Shown: positions 44,339 to 53,421 of the stretch, piece after piece
Position numbering within the stretch: the stretch's first letter is position 1
How the letters are laid out: every line of letters begins with the position of its first letter
Assembly (NCBI RefSeq): GCF_947502895.1
Contig: NZ_CANNBM010000001.1
Location: forward strand, 1,178,001 to 1,242,000
Reading direction: 5' to 3'
Length of the DNA stretch: 64,000 nucleotides
Source of the DNA: an uncultured Sulfitobacter sp.
GTDB taxonomy: Bacteria; Pseudomonadota; Alphaproteobacteria; Rhodobacterales; Rhodobacteraceae
The notes under the pieces: generated by a model
What the model was told of the DNA's origin: nothing
The model's input: only the letters and a program-made list of their open reading frames with translations
Databases searched by the model: none
Translations under genes and position numbers: made by a program

Positions 44339-44830
44339 ATGAGCTTACGTTTGTTGCTGATCGCGGTTTTTGCGGCACTTTTCTCGACTCAGGTTATCGC
44401 CCAAGGGGCCAGCGTTGCCTTCGGCACCATCGCACAGGACACCAATCTGCCTGTCGAAGTCAGCTCGGATGAGCTGTCGGTTGACCAGCAAACAGGTACC
44501 GCCGTGTTCACAGGTAACGTGGTAATTGGCCAAGGTGAAATGCGCCTGTCGGCCCAGCGCGTGCTGGTCGTGTACCGCGCCACCGCTGACGGCATCGCCA
44601 AGATGGAGGCGACCGGCGGCGTGACCCTTGTGTCAGGCCCGGACGCTGCCGAAGCACAGCGGGCGGATTACAGCATTGATGACGGCACCATCGTGATGCG
44701 CGGCAATGTTCTGCTCGCGCAGGGGGCAAGCGCGCTCAGCGCCGATACCATGACCATCCGCTTGCGCGATGGCACCGCACGCATGTCGGGCAATGTCCGC
44801 ACCCGCCTTTCCACAGGTGGCAATAACTGA
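44339..44830 (+). CDS. lptA: LPS transport periplasmic protein LptA
   Basis: 163 residues from the ATG at 44339; a GTG at 44330 is an alternative. The signal peptide is MSLRLLLIAVFAALFSTQVIA, and the OstA-like jellyroll includes VSSDELSVDQQTGTAVFTGNVVIGQGEMRLSAQRVLV. It forms the periplasmic bridge carrying LPS from LptC to LptDE. The stop shares a base with the lptB start. Confidence 0.92.
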   Translation: MSLRLLLIAVFAALFSTQVIAQGASVAFGTIAQDTNLPVEVSSDELSVDQQTGTAVFTGNVVIGQGEMRLSAQRVLVVYRATADGIAKMEATGGVTLVSGPDAAEAQRADYSIDDGTIVMRGNVLLAQGASALSADTMTIRLRDGTARMSGNVRTRLSTGGNN

Positions 44831-45588
44831 TGGCGACCCCGGAACTGACCGTCGCGGAAGGCAGTGCAGGCCTGCGCATTTCACATTTGCGCAAATCCTA
44901 CCGCAAGAAAATCGTGATCCGCGACTTCTCGATGAAGTTGATGCGCGGTGAAGTCGTGGCCCTGCTGGGGCCCAACGGATCGGGCAAAACCACGACCTTC
45001 TATTCCATCGCAGGTCTCGTCACACCCGAAAGTGGCTCTGTCACGATCGACGGGAAAGACGTCACAACCCTTCCCATGTACCGCCGCGCCCAGCTTGGTA
45101 TCGGCTATCTCCCGCAAGAGATGAGCATTTTTCGCGGCCTCTCTGTACAAGAAAACATTCTTGCCGTTCTCGACATCGTCGAGAGCAACCGCCGCAAGAA
45201 ACTCAAACGCCTTGATGAGTTGCTAAGCGAGTTTTCCATCGAGCACCTGCGTCGCGCGCCCGCATTGGCCCTGTCAGGCGGCGAGCGTCGGCGCGTCGAA
45301 ATTGCCCGCTGTCTGGCCGCCAACCCGAAATATCTGCTGCTGGACGAACCTTTCGCAGGCGTTGATCCCATATCCGTGGGCGATATCCGCCATCTGGTCG
45401 CCGACCTGAAAAAACGCGGCATCGGTGTCCTGATTACCGATCACAATGTCCGCGAAACCCTCGAGATCGTGGACCGCGCCTATATCCTCCACGAGGGCCG
45501 TGTACTGATGTCAGGCACCCCTGACGAGGTGGTTCAGGATGGCGACGTGCGCCGCGTCTATCTTGGTGACAATTTTAAGATTTCCTGA
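44830..45588 (+). CDS. lptB: LPS export ABC transporter ATPase LptB
   Basis: 252 residues. Walker A GPNGSGKTT near residue 52, signature LSGGERRRVEIARCLA near 148, Walker B LLLDEPFAGVDP near 172, and H-loop DHNVRET near 205. The extended C-terminal end YLGDNFKIS is typical of LptB. It powers LPS extraction by LptFG from the inner membrane. Confidence 0.95.
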   Translation: MATPELTVAEGSAGLRISHLRKSYRKKIVIRDFSMKLMRGEVVALLGPNGSGKTTTFYSIAGLVTPESGSVTIDGKDVTTLPMYRRAQLGIGYLPQEMSIFRGLSVQENILAVLDIVESNRRKKLKRLDELLSEFSIEHLRRAPALALSGGERRRVEIARCLAANPKYLLLDEPFAGVDPISVGDIRHLVADLKKRGIGVLITDHNVRETLEIVDRAYILHEGRVLMSGTPDEVVQDGDVRRVYLGDNFKIS

Positions 45589-45630
45589 GCTATTTCCCGC
45601 CCTGCGTGTAAGCTTTCTTGTCATAAATGA

Positions 45631-45660
45631 TTGACTTTTCATACGTGTCAGCCGTCTAAT
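45631..45660 (+). promoter_or_regulatory. Candidate promoter of hpf
   Basis: TTGACT (45631-45636), 18 bases, then TCTAAT (45655-45660). The predicted start near 45667 gives hpf a leader of about 160 bases, and coincides almost exactly with the ATG of a 50-codon ORF. Confidence 0.45.
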
Positions 45661-45665
45661 CAAGT

Positions 45666-45818
45666 ATGGCGAACTGGCTGTTCACGTATCTGATGGCGTT
45701 GCTACCTGCGGGTGGCGCGGCAGATGACAACCTGCAACCAGCCGCCTATTCCCCGCACCTGAACCGGCCATATCGTACCCTGACACGGGCGCGTTCGCAG
45801 GTTCAGTTTACACATTGA
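45666..45818 (+). CDS. Possible 50-residue exported peptide upstream of hpf
   Basis: An ATG-to-TGA ORF that ends 10 bases before hpf. The N-terminus MANWLFTYLMALLPAGGAA resembles a weak signal peptide, and the rest is polar and Arg-rich. No ribosome binding site is visible, and the ATG sits at the predicted transcription start, so it would have to be translated leaderless. It may simply be part of the hpf 5' leader. Confidence 0.22.
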   Translation: MANWLFTYLMALLPAGGAADDNLQPAAYSPHLNRPYRTLTRARSQVQFTH

Positions 45819-45828
45819 AGGAGACACT

Positions 45829-46395
45829 ATGCGGTACCAGATCAGCGGAAAACAGATCGACATCGGCGAAGCATTGCAAACGCATGTAAAGACAGAACTG
45901 GACATTGCCGTCCAGAAATATGCCGAACGACCGACTGATGCGCAGGTGATCTTTTCAAAATCAGGGCATGAATTCGTCTGCGAGACGACCGTCCACCTCT
46001 CAACGGGCCTCACCGCATCCGCAAAGGCCCACGAAAACGAAATTTATGCAGCCTTTGACAGCTGTAGCGAGAAAATGGAGAAGCAGCTGAGGCGTTACAA
46101 GCGGCGGTTGAAAGATCACCATCGCGAACGTGCGACTCCTGTTGAACTTTTGGGGGCTTCGTCGTATATCCTTGCTTCAGAAAAGGATGCCGAAGGGGAA
46201 GAACCCGAAACACTCCAGCCCATGATCATCGCTGAAATGCAGACTAAAATCGCAACATTGTCTGTAGGAGAGGCCGTCATGCAGATGGAGCTATCAGGTG
46301 CGCCCGTGCAGGTGTTCAGACAAGAAGGCAAGGACGGGGTCAACGTCGTATATCGCCGCGAAGACGGCAACATCGGCTGGATTGACCCTGCCTAG
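45829..46395 (+). CDS. hpf: Ribosome hibernation-promoting factor, long form
   Basis: 188 residues with AAGGAG at an ideal distance. The N-terminal S30AE domain (MRYQISGKQIDIGEALQTHV... to about residue 105) binds the 30S decoding region. The C-terminal domain (about 130-188, VGEAVMQMELSGAPVQVFRQ... VVYRREDGNIGWIDP) dimerises, making 100S ribosomes. It acts in stationary phase or starvation. It lies directly before ptsN; the rpoN gene often found between lptB and hpf in other proteobacteria is absent. Confidence 0.95.
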   Translation: MRYQISGKQIDIGEALQTHVKTELDIAVQKYAERPTDAQVIFSKSGHEFVCETTVHLSTGLTASAKAHENEIYAAFDSCSEKMEKQLRRYKRRLKDHHRERATPVELLGASSYILASEKDAEGEEPETLQPMIIAEMQTKIATLSVGEAVMQMELSGAPVQVFRQEGKDGVNVVYRREDGNIGWIDPA

Positions 46396-46446
46396 AGAAC
46401 GGGCTAGAGCGCGCACAGCTACGCGCTTATAGGGATAAGCAGAGAC

Positions 46447-46911
46447 ATGAACTTCGCAAAACTTCTGACGCCTCAGGCGGTAAAGGTGCTGTCGTCAACG
46501 ACCAGCAAAAAACGGCTCCTCTCGGATCTGGGTGAGCTGGCAGAAAGCGCCTATGGCCTGGACGCCGCAACAGTAGTCGAAGCACTTATCGCCCGCGAAG
46601 CGCTGGGGCCCACAGGTGTGGGCCACGGCGTGGCGCTGCCACATGCCCGTTTGCCCGGCGTAGACAAAGTAAAAGGGCTGTTTGTTCTGCTGGAAAAACC
46701 TGTCGATTTCGGTTCCGTTGATCGCCAGCCAGTCGATGTTGCCTTTGCGCTATTCGCACCACAGGACGCTGGCGTTGAACATCTCAAGGCATTGGCACTG
46801 GTTTCGCGCACCCTGCGTGATGCCAATATCTGCGCAAAACTGCGCGCCAATCACAGCGCCAGCACACTCTACACAATCCTGACCGAGACCGAGGCCGTCA
46901 AAGCGGCCTAA
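46447..46911 (+). CDS. ptsN: Nitrogen PTS phosphocarrier EIIA-Ntr (PtsN)
   Basis: 154 residues with an EIIA/mannitol-type fold. The phosphorylated histidine is H66 in GHGVALPHARLPG. It takes phosphate from NPr and regulates nitrogen, potassium and cell-envelope functions rather than sugar uptake. AGGGATAAGCAGAG precedes the start. It is the last gene of the lpt-hpf-ptsN block and is convergent with the sulfotransferase gene. Confidence 0.94.
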   Translation: MNFAKLLTPQAVKVLSSTTSKKRLLSDLGELAESAYGLDAATVVEALIAREALGPTGVGHGVALPHARLPGVDKVKGLFVLLEKPVDFGSVDRQPVDVAFALFAPQDAGVEHLKALALVSRTLRDANICAKLRANHSASTLYTILTETEAVKAA

Positions 46912-46914
46912 CCG

Positions 46915-48342
46915 CTAACGCCAGCGGTCAAACCCGAACATCATATAGTCGCGCTCATACACATCAGCGCCCAGCGTCTCGGTTTCATCGTCATAAAAGT
47001 CTTCCAGCGCATGGAAGCCGTGCAACGATACAGGTGCTACACGCGGCGCATCTGTATAACCGACACTGCGCGCCAATGCGTCCAGCTCACGCACCATATC
47101 ATCCTCACGTAGAATCAGATCGGGCAGCGTAAACTCGCCAAATCCCTGTATTGCCTGCGCTTGTGTACACCATGCAGGATCAACCCGCACAGACGTTTGC
47201 CCTGCAAGGTTGCCCTTGAGAAAAGCCAAAAACGCCAAAAACGCTGTGCGATGGGTGGCCAGATCTACGGTGTTTTCTGTCCCTTCTTCAGGCAGCGGCA
47301 GCTTGTAACGGCGCACCAATGTGCGACGCAGCTGCAAATAGCTGCCTTGACCCGAGTTCATGATCCGGTGGCAAAAGACATCATGGGCGCGCAGAATAGG
47401 GTGCCGCAGCACAGTAAAGCTACGATGGCCTACGCTTTTGCGTTTCCACTGGCGAAGCTGCTGCTGTGTCATCTTCATGCCCAGCGCATTTTGCTTTTCA
47501 CCATCCAACGCGGCCAGCCAGCGGCGCACCTCTTGCTGCGGCCCCCCCGCGATCGGCATATACAAAAGTGGCGCCTGCACCCCTACCACATATCCTGGCA
47601 CATTCGGCCCGCGACGTGGCTCAAAATTGGGAGTACGCGTCAGGTCGAAACGGTCAAGCCGCGCCAATGCGGCCTCCATCTGCGCATAGTTGCTCACCTT
47701 TTCCGACAGCGGGCTGGGATTTTGCTTTTTCAGGTTATTGTCCAGATCCTCCAGCATCTCGGGCACGCCCAGATAGGTGGCAATACCATTCATTACCTCG
47801 ACACTCTGCAGGTCTTCGTAGGCGACATAGAACGCCGTCTGCCCACTGGTCTGCAAGCGGTTCATCAGCAGCAGCTGGAACTCTTGCAATGCGCCCAGAT
47901 GGGCCTCGAATTCGGCAGGTACAAACACCGCCTGCGCCGCCTTGCGCGCTTTCATGTCTGTCAGCTTCCACTGGCCCGTGGCCTGCGCGATCTTCCAGCT
48001 GACATAGCTCTCGACGGGATTGCGCGTCAGGATGATCTTGGCACATTCAGGGTCATCCAGCACCAAATCCAGCACGCGCGGATCATGGTTGTGAAAATAG
48101 CGAAACCCGCCCATTGCAGCCGGATCGTGGCGGATCGCCCGCAGCAATGCACCCGGGTCCATGTCCCGCGTGGCCTGATCCACCCCTAATATCTGGGTAC
48201 TGTTTGGATAGCCGATGAAATGCGGATTAAACGCCTCCCCATGACATTTTATGCCTGCGAAAGCGTTCAAATTCGCTTCCAGAAAATTGGACCCCGTCCG
48301 CATTTCTGCGAACACAACAAAGCTGCTAAAGCGTCTCGTCAT
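46915..48342 (-). CDS. NodH-like sulfotransferase with a second sulfotransferase-like half
   Basis: 475 residues. The N-terminal half has the 5'-phosphosulfate loop EMRTGSNFLEANL (residues 13-25) and the 3'-phosphate site ILTRNPVESYVSWK near 104-117, as in NodH-type carbohydrate sulfotransferases that use PAPS. The C-terminal part (from about residue 310) contains RSFTVLRHPILRAHDVFCHRI, like the 3'-phosphate motif of Sulfotransfer_2 enzymes, but I see no matching P-loop, so it may be a degenerate second domain. The gene lies 2 bases after a core-2-like glycosyltransferase gene. It probably sulfates a surface glycan. Confidence 0.8.
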   Translation of the reverse strand: MTRRFSSFVVFAEMRTGSNFLEANLNAFAGIKCHGEAFNPHFIGYPNSTQILGVDQATRDMDPGALLRAIRHDPAAMGGFRYFHNHDPRVLDLVLDDPECAKIILTRNPVESYVSWKIAQATGQWKLTDMKARKAAQAVFVPAEFEAHLGALQEFQLLLMNRLQTSGQTAFYVAYEDLQSVEVMNGIATYLGVPEMLEDLDNNLKKQNPSPLSEKVSNYAQMEAALARLDRFDLTRTPNFEPRRGPNVPGYVVGVQAPLLYMPIAGGPQQEVRRWLAALDGEKQNALGMKMTQQQLRQWKRKSVGHRSFTVLRHPILRAHDVFCHRIMNSGQGSYLQLRRTLVRRYKLPLPEEGTENTVDLATHRTAFLAFLAFLKGNLAGQTSVRVDPAWCTQAQAIQGFGEFTLPDLILREDDMVRELDALARSVGYTDAPRVAPVSLHGFHALEDFYDDETETLGADVYERDYMMFGFDRWR

Positions 48343-48344
48343 TA

Positions 48345-50036
48345 TTATTTCACCAGATAAGGTTTGCGTGGCACATCCGTGTTTGAGCTTGGCCCACGCT
48401 CAACAGGGAAATCGCCCATGAGATAGGGATGCATCCCCTGATTCTTCAGATTTTGCAAAAATTGGCCGAAACCATGCAGGTCCACCATTTTGGGCGCCTC
48501 CGAAAGACGCCTGATCCGCGCCTGCCCGATCTCGTCCAATATACCCTGTAACGGCTCCATCGGAGCCTCGATAAATTCCGCCATGCTCCAGATACGCACC
48601 CGCGCTTTGGTAAAAGGCGAACGCAGAACATCCATATGCTCGCTCTCCACTTTCTGCAGAGTCGCGGCGATGCGGCGAATATCCGCAAAATCCATATTTG
48701 AGCGGAACAGCGGCACCGACCATGCGCCCGTAATCACCGAAATCTGCGCGTTAGGGTCTTTGGCGACGCGCCAGATAATATCTTGGTTGTCCAGCGGTCC
48801 AAACTGAAAACACTGCCGCTCGCCACGCGTGTTCCAAATAAGATTGGTGAGGAACGTCTCGGGGTTATAGTCGCGCTGGATCGCATTATCGCTCAGCGCA
48901 CCGTTCAGCGTGGTCTGGCCTTCGGCAAAATGCGCACGGTCAGGCGCAAACAGATGCCCATGCACCCGCGCACCCGTAGCGTTATGCAACCACGGTTCAA
49001 AATTCTCGAACAGCTCTGCAAATCCCTGAAACATGGAGTATTCAGCCGCCGTTACGCCATTCTCCCAATCCTCATTGGGGAAGCGTGACTGCATATACAG
49101 GCCCGACCGCCCCCGCGTCCGCCGCTCGACTGCTTTGGCGAAAATGCGGTCGATCTTGCCTGGGTTCGGCTCTGTCTTTTTCATTGCACTGGCGGCATCG
49201 GTCAAAAACGCCTCATACAGACGGTCCGCATAAGGCCATATCTTGCGCGCCACAAAACAGTCAGAGCGGCGCAACAGCTGCAAGTGATCATCATAGAAAA
49301 TATGCGGCTTGCCCTGAAAATCGAACTTGGACAGGGTCAGCGAACGGCTTTCGACATTGATCGAATACAACCGCGATAATGTTTGAAAATAGCTCTCGTC
49401 AGGGATCCACACGTGGCGGAAATAGCGGTCATAGGCGGGCCGCTCGGGGTCTTGCAGGATCGCCGACAGGGTTTGCCGCGTCAGACACCACCACTGTGAT
49501 CCCATATGTGGCACCACACCGGGCGGCATTTTTCGCTTTAGCCCGATAGCGCGCTGGAAATTCACCGCCTTGTCGAACAAATACCGCTGCCGCTTCCACG
49601 AAAAGGGGAACCGCATGGTAAAGCGTTCCTCGTCCAAGCCACCGACTGTCCACGGAACGTCCGCCGTTGTCGCGCTCTCGATAAAGTCGGTGCGCGGGCG
49701 TTCTGCCAGATAGTCGATCAATTCATGCACAGGCCGTAGCGGCAGGCATGAGCCCGAGGCCAGATAGACGTGCCGCACGTCAGGAAAGCTTGCCAGCAGC
49801 AACTCGGACGTCGCCTGCGAGGCTGCGACAATCCCCCAAGTGCCCCATTCACAGCGATAGCGTTGGCTAAACAGCACGTTCGGCACATCCGACAACGAGG
49901 CGATAAAGCGGTCATAGGTCTTTTTCGGCACTTTGCGGTCCACATGGATCACCACAGGCACATCCGCTGCCGCCCAATGGCGCGCAACCTGCTCGGCGCG
50001 GCCCAGTGCAGTATGCACCAGCATCGCAACACCCAT
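48345..50036 (-). CDS. Core-2/I-branching-type beta-glycosyltransferase (GT14-like) with long C-terminal domain
   Basis: 563 residues from the ATG at 50036 (MGVAMLVHTALGRAEQVARHW); an upstream in-frame extension to 50126 overlaps the preceding gene and was rejected. VVIHVDRKVPKKTYDRFI, LASGSCLPLRPVHELIDYL and MGSQWWCLTRQTLSAIL (within the first 220 residues) match the core-2/I-branching family that adds sugars, typically GlcNAc or xylose, to glycans. The C-terminal 270 residues are a domain I recognise only as usual in Rhodobacteraceae homologues. It is adjacent to the sulfotransferase gene on one strand. Confidence 0.82.
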   Translation of the reverse strand: MGVAMLVHTALGRAEQVARHWAAADVPVVIHVDRKVPKKTYDRFIASLSDVPNVLFSQRYRCEWGTWGIVAASQATSELLLASFPDVRHVYLASGSCLPLRPVHELIDYLAERPRTDFIESATTADVPWTVGGLDEERFTMRFPFSWKRQRYLFDKAVNFQRAIGLKRKMPPGVVPHMGSQWWCLTRQTLSAILQDPERPAYDRYFRHVWIPDESYFQTLSRLYSINVESRSLTLSKFDFQGKPHIFYDDHLQLLRRSDCFVARKIWPYADRLYEAFLTDAASAMKKTEPNPGKIDRIFAKAVERRTRGRSGLYMQSRFPNEDWENGVTAAEYSMFQGFAELFENFEPWLHNATGARVHGHLFAPDRAHFAEGQTTLNGALSDNAIQRDYNPETFLTNLIWNTRGERQCFQFGPLDNQDIIWRVAKDPNAQISVITGAWSVPLFRSNMDFADIRRIAATLQKVESEHMDVLRSPFTKARVRIWSMAEFIEAPMEPLQGILDEIGQARIRRLSEAPKMVDLHGFGQFLQNLKNQGMHPYLMGDFPVERGPSSNTDVPRKPYLVK

Positions 50037-50044
50037 AGACGCGG

Positions 50045-51055
50045 TCACGCCCAGTTCCCCTTCGACATGAGGCCCAAAATCTCCAACTGGCGCCAGTTGA
50101 TGTATTTCTCGCTCCACTTGCACCACAGCTGCGGGTTTTCCTTCACCCGCTCTGCGTAGGCTTTGTATTCTACCGATCCGGCGTAATGCTCGCCCCGCTG
50201 CAATTCTTCCTCGGCCTTGGCGCCGAATGTATCAATAAACTTGGCATGCAGCAGCACTCCACTGGCCTTTTCGCCGCCCCACTCGTCATACACTTGGTTC
50301 AGGCCGCGCGGCAGCAGCATATGGGTAGAGCTGACGTAGACGTATTTACGGTCCCATTTGACCAACGGCACCTTGTTCAGCGCAGGGGCCTTGGCAGGCT
50401 TGTCGGCAAAGAACACACGCGCACGCGGCCCACCCTGTATCCACAGGTTGGTGAACGCATGGTTGCGGGCCATCGTATAGTTGCCGCTGTCAAACCAAGA
50501 CGCGATCTGGATCGGGTCCTGTCCGGCACGGTAAGGCTGCTCGTCCAGCCGCCCCTTGGGGTACATGTCCAGCAGCATCGCCGAAAACGACTTGATCGAG
50601 GACGCATCCAGCCAATCCGTCAGCGCACGCAAAGGCCGCGTATCGCAAAATGGATAGACCAGAAACTCGTCCGGATCGACGGTCAGAACCCAATGGCCAT
50701 GCGCATATTTTCGCTGCAACCAGTTCAACCAGTCCACACCAAATCGCGAACGGCGATAGCTGGCGCGCGTGTGCCATAGCGACACATCGGGCTGGTTGCG
50801 CAGATAATCCAGCGCACCGTCGTCACTGTCATTGTCCACGAAAAAGAAATGATTCACACCCTGCTTGCGGTAATACTCAAGGAAATACGGCAGACGGATT
50901 TTCTCGTTTCGCTGGGTGCAGAACAACAGAATATCGTCGGGCCGAATCTGATCGGTCCGGTCCACGACGCTTTTGAGTTCGCGCCGTTTTCTAAATGCCC
51001 TGATGCGCCAACGTTTCCGCTGTAGCCTCAGGCGATATGATCGGATTGCACCCAA
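50045..51055 (-). CDS. Glycosyltransferase family 2-like protein (Glyco_tranf_2_4 type)
   Basis: 336 residues from a TTG at 51055, supported by GAGGG 7 bases upstream. After a very basic N-terminus, DILLFCTQRNEKIRLPYFLEYYRKQGVNHFFFVDNDSDDGALDYL (residues 41-85) and WVLTVDPDEFLVYP (near 122-135) give the GT-A pattern, with acidic motifs for nucleotide-sugar and metal binding. It probably adds a sugar to the same surface glycan as its neighbours. The gap to the next gene downstream is 8 bases. Confidence 0.82.
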   Translation of the reverse strand: MGAIRSYRLRLQRKRWRIRAFRKRRELKSVVDRTDQIRPDDILLFCTQRNEKIRLPYFLEYYRKQGVNHFFFVDNDSDDGALDYLRNQPDVSLWHTRASYRRSRFGVDWLNWLQRKYAHGHWVLTVDPDEFLVYPFCDTRPLRALTDWLDASSIKSFSAMLLDMYPKGRLDEQPYRAGQDPIQIASWFDSGNYTMARNHAFTNLWIQGGPRARVFFADKPAKAPALNKVPLVKWDRKYVYVSSTHMLLPRGLNQVYDEWGGEKASGVLLHAKFIDTFGAKAEEELQRGEHYAGSVEYKAYAERVKENPQLWCKWSEKYINWRQLEILGLMSKGNWA

Positions 51056-51099
51056 ACACTGCCCTCATACTCTTGGTCGTCAGCCTTCCTGCACGCCTA

Positions 51100-52308
51100 T
51101 CAGGTATAACTTAATGCAATCTTGAAATGCGCCTCCCACGTCGGCGCTTCAAAATCATTTACCCGCAGCGTATCCCGAGACTGTTTTGACCACTCAATTA
51201 TTGTCTCTTCCCACATATCTTGGGTTGAATCATCTATGTAAACGGCCTTTTTGGCAAGGATTTCCCCAAATGTCGCCATATTGCTGCACATCACAGGGGT
51301 CCCCAGCTGCAATGCCTCTACGGCAGGCATGCCAAATCCCTCGGCGTGGCTGGGAAACAGCATGCCATGCGCACCCTGTACCAGCGCCATAAGCGCACCA
51401 TCAGACAGACCGGAAACCTCGCGCACCCGCGCCTGCGCACCCAGCGCATCCAGCCGCGCAAAGACAGCCTCGTTGTTCCATCCACGGCTGCCGCAGATTA
51501 ACAAATAGGGCGCATCAGGGCCCAACCGATCCCAGATATCCAGCAGCAACGCGTGGTTTTTGCGCGGCTCGATCGTGCCGACCGTGATGAAATACGGCCC
51601 CTCTGGCGGCAGACCTGCGGGCAATTCAGCTGGCTCAGGCGCAGGCGGTATTGTCCCCAAATGCGCAACAATACCCTGTGGCACAGGCCCCCAATGCGCC
51701 ATGACGGCCCGCGCACGGCCCAGTGTATCGGCCGAATTACAGATCAACAGATCGGCATAAGCGCACACGCGGCGCATCTTTTGCTCAAACACCGCTACCG
51801 TGCCTGCGCGTTGGTACTGCGGATAATCCAAGGGAATGACGTCATGCACAAATACCGCAATCCGCGATTGCGGCAGCGCACGCACCGCCTCCAGCACACG
51901 TTTGGACAGGTTGCTATGGCCGGTGTTCAGGTATGCGACCCCTACAGGCAGCCTGCGCCGCAACATTGCGGCCAGCCCGCGCGGAAGACAGCGCGCAACA
52001 GACAACCGCCGTGCATCGCTCTGCATCCGCCGCGCGGCATCAGTTGCGCCCCGTTGCAGCCGCGACAAAATATCGGGTGGCGCGCATGCAACAGCGCCAT
52101 TCAGGCGCCCAAGCAGCGCGTGCAGCCCCTCTTGGTCCAGCAAAATATACCCCAAAGGCGTACGCGCCAGACCCCATGCAGGCACAGAATCGGCAATCAA
52201 TGCCTCCAGATAGGCCAGTTCCACACGGTCAACGCCAGTCCACACACGCCCTGCACGCCGCAGCACGCGGGTGACGTCCAGCAATCGCGCTGGCGGGGCC
52301 TTACGCAT
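51100..52308 (-). CDS. Glycosyltransferase family 4 protein
   Basis: 402 residues. The C-terminal GT-B half has ITVGTIEPRKNHALLLDIWDRL near residues 242-263 and HGMLFPSHAEGFGMPAVEALQLGTPVMCSNMATFGEI near 322-358, the EX7E-type nucleotide-sugar site of GT4 (mannosyl-, glucosyl- or GlcNAc-transferases). The N-terminal half contains LNTGHSNLSKRVLEAV and VFVHDVIPLDYPQYQ. It is part of the left-going glycan gene run. Confidence 0.87.
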   Translation of the reverse strand: MRKAPPARLLDVTRVLRRAGRVWTGVDRVELAYLEALIADSVPAWGLARTPLGYILLDQEGLHALLGRLNGAVACAPPDILSRLQRGATDAARRMQSDARRLSVARCLPRGLAAMLRRRLPVGVAYLNTGHSNLSKRVLEAVRALPQSRIAVFVHDVIPLDYPQYQRAGTVAVFEQKMRRVCAYADLLICNSADTLGRARAVMAHWGPVPQGIVAHLGTIPPAPEPAELPAGLPPEGPYFITVGTIEPRKNHALLLDIWDRLGPDAPYLLICGSRGWNNEAVFARLDALGAQARVREVSGLSDGALMALVQGAHGMLFPSHAEGFGMPAVEALQLGTPVMCSNMATFGEILAKKAVYIDDSTQDMWEETIIEWSKQSRDTLRVNDFEAPTWEAHFKIALSYT

Positions 52309-52355
52309 GTCGGGTGTGTTATCCAGTGCGGGGTCTGCCTCCCGTTGTGTGGGCC

Positions 52356-53240
52356 TTAGGCCAGATCAGGCATGATATCGCGCAGATAGCCTGCCAGATC
52401 TTCGCGCAATTCAGGCCGCGCCAAACCATAAGCCACTGTCGCCTGCAAAAACCCTGATTTAGAGCCGCAATCAAACCGCTGACCGGCAAAACGGTAGCCA
52501 TAAACCTTGCGCTTTTGCGCCAGCTCCGCAGCAATCGCATCGGTCAGCTGTATCTCTCCACCCGCGCCCTGCTTCATGTCATCCAGATTCTTCAAAACCG
52601 ATGGCGACAGGATATAGCGACCGATCACAGCAAGGTTCGAGGGCGAATCTTCGGCTTTCGGCTTTTCTACCATACCTTTGATATCAACCAGATTGCCGTC
52701 TTCCTTGGCTACATCCAATATCCCGTAGGACGATGTCTTTTCCGGCGCGACTTCCATCGCAGCAACCATGTTGCCGCCTGTCTCCTCATAGGCTTCGACC
52801 ATCTGCTGCAAGCACGGCTTTTCCGCGGCAATCACGTCGTCAGGCAGGATCACCGCAAAGGGCTGATCTCCGATCAGACGGCGCGCGCACCATACCGCAT
52901 GCCCAAGGCCCAGCGCCTTGTGTTGGCGGATATAAGCGATGGCACCGCTGTCCATATTTGTCTTTTGTAGAATATCCAGCAGCTCGTCCTTGCCCTTGCT
53001 GCGCAGCTCTTCTTCGAGGTTCGGCGCGAGGTCAAAATAGTCCTCCAGCGCACCTTTGCCCCGCGAGGTAACAAAGATAAATTCGGTAATGCCTGCGGCA
53101 CGTGCCTCGTCAATCGCGTATTGGATCAAGGGACGATCCACCAGCGTCATGATCTCTTTCGGGACCGATTTCGTCGCAGGCAGAAAACGGGTTCCCATAC
53201 CAGCGACAGGAAAAATAGCGGTGGTGACTTTGTTACCCAT
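52356..53240 (-). CDS. galU: UTP-glucose-1-phosphate uridylyltransferase GalU
   Basis: 294 residues. The start TTAIFPVAGMGTRFLPATKS (residues 5-24) is the nucleotide-binding loop, followed by KEIMTLVDRPLIQYAIDEA and, further on, PFAVILPDDVI and VEKPKAEDSPSNLAVIGRYIL. It makes UDP-glucose, the donor for many glycosyltransferases and the precursor of UDP-glucuronate. Its place among glycosyltransferase genes fits supply of activated sugar to the glycan locus. Confidence 0.95.
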   Translation of the reverse strand: MGNKVTTAIFPVAGMGTRFLPATKSVPKEIMTLVDRPLIQYAIDEARAAGITEFIFVTSRGKGALEDYFDLAPNLEEELRSKGKDELLDILQKTNMDSGAIAYIRQHKALGLGHAVWCARRLIGDQPFAVILPDDVIAAEKPCLQQMVEAYEETGGNMVAAMEVAPEKTSSYGILDVAKEDGNLVDIKGMVEKPKAEDSPSNLAVIGRYILSPSVLKNLDDMKQGAGGEIQLTDAIAAELAQKRKVYGYRFAGQRFDCGSKSGFLQATVAYGLARPELREDLAGYLRDIMPDLA

Positions 53241-53421
53241 AATTCTTCGATAGCCTCATATCATATTAGTATTTTTATTGCGCACCGGTCGGTCATTCGG
53301 GGCCGGCAAAGCGGTCCTTACCACTCGTTCGCTTCGTTCTTTTAGCCTCTGTGGTCCATAACAAAGGCGTAAATATGACATTTATCATAAACTATGCGGA
53401 ATTGTGCCTCTGGCGCACGTG

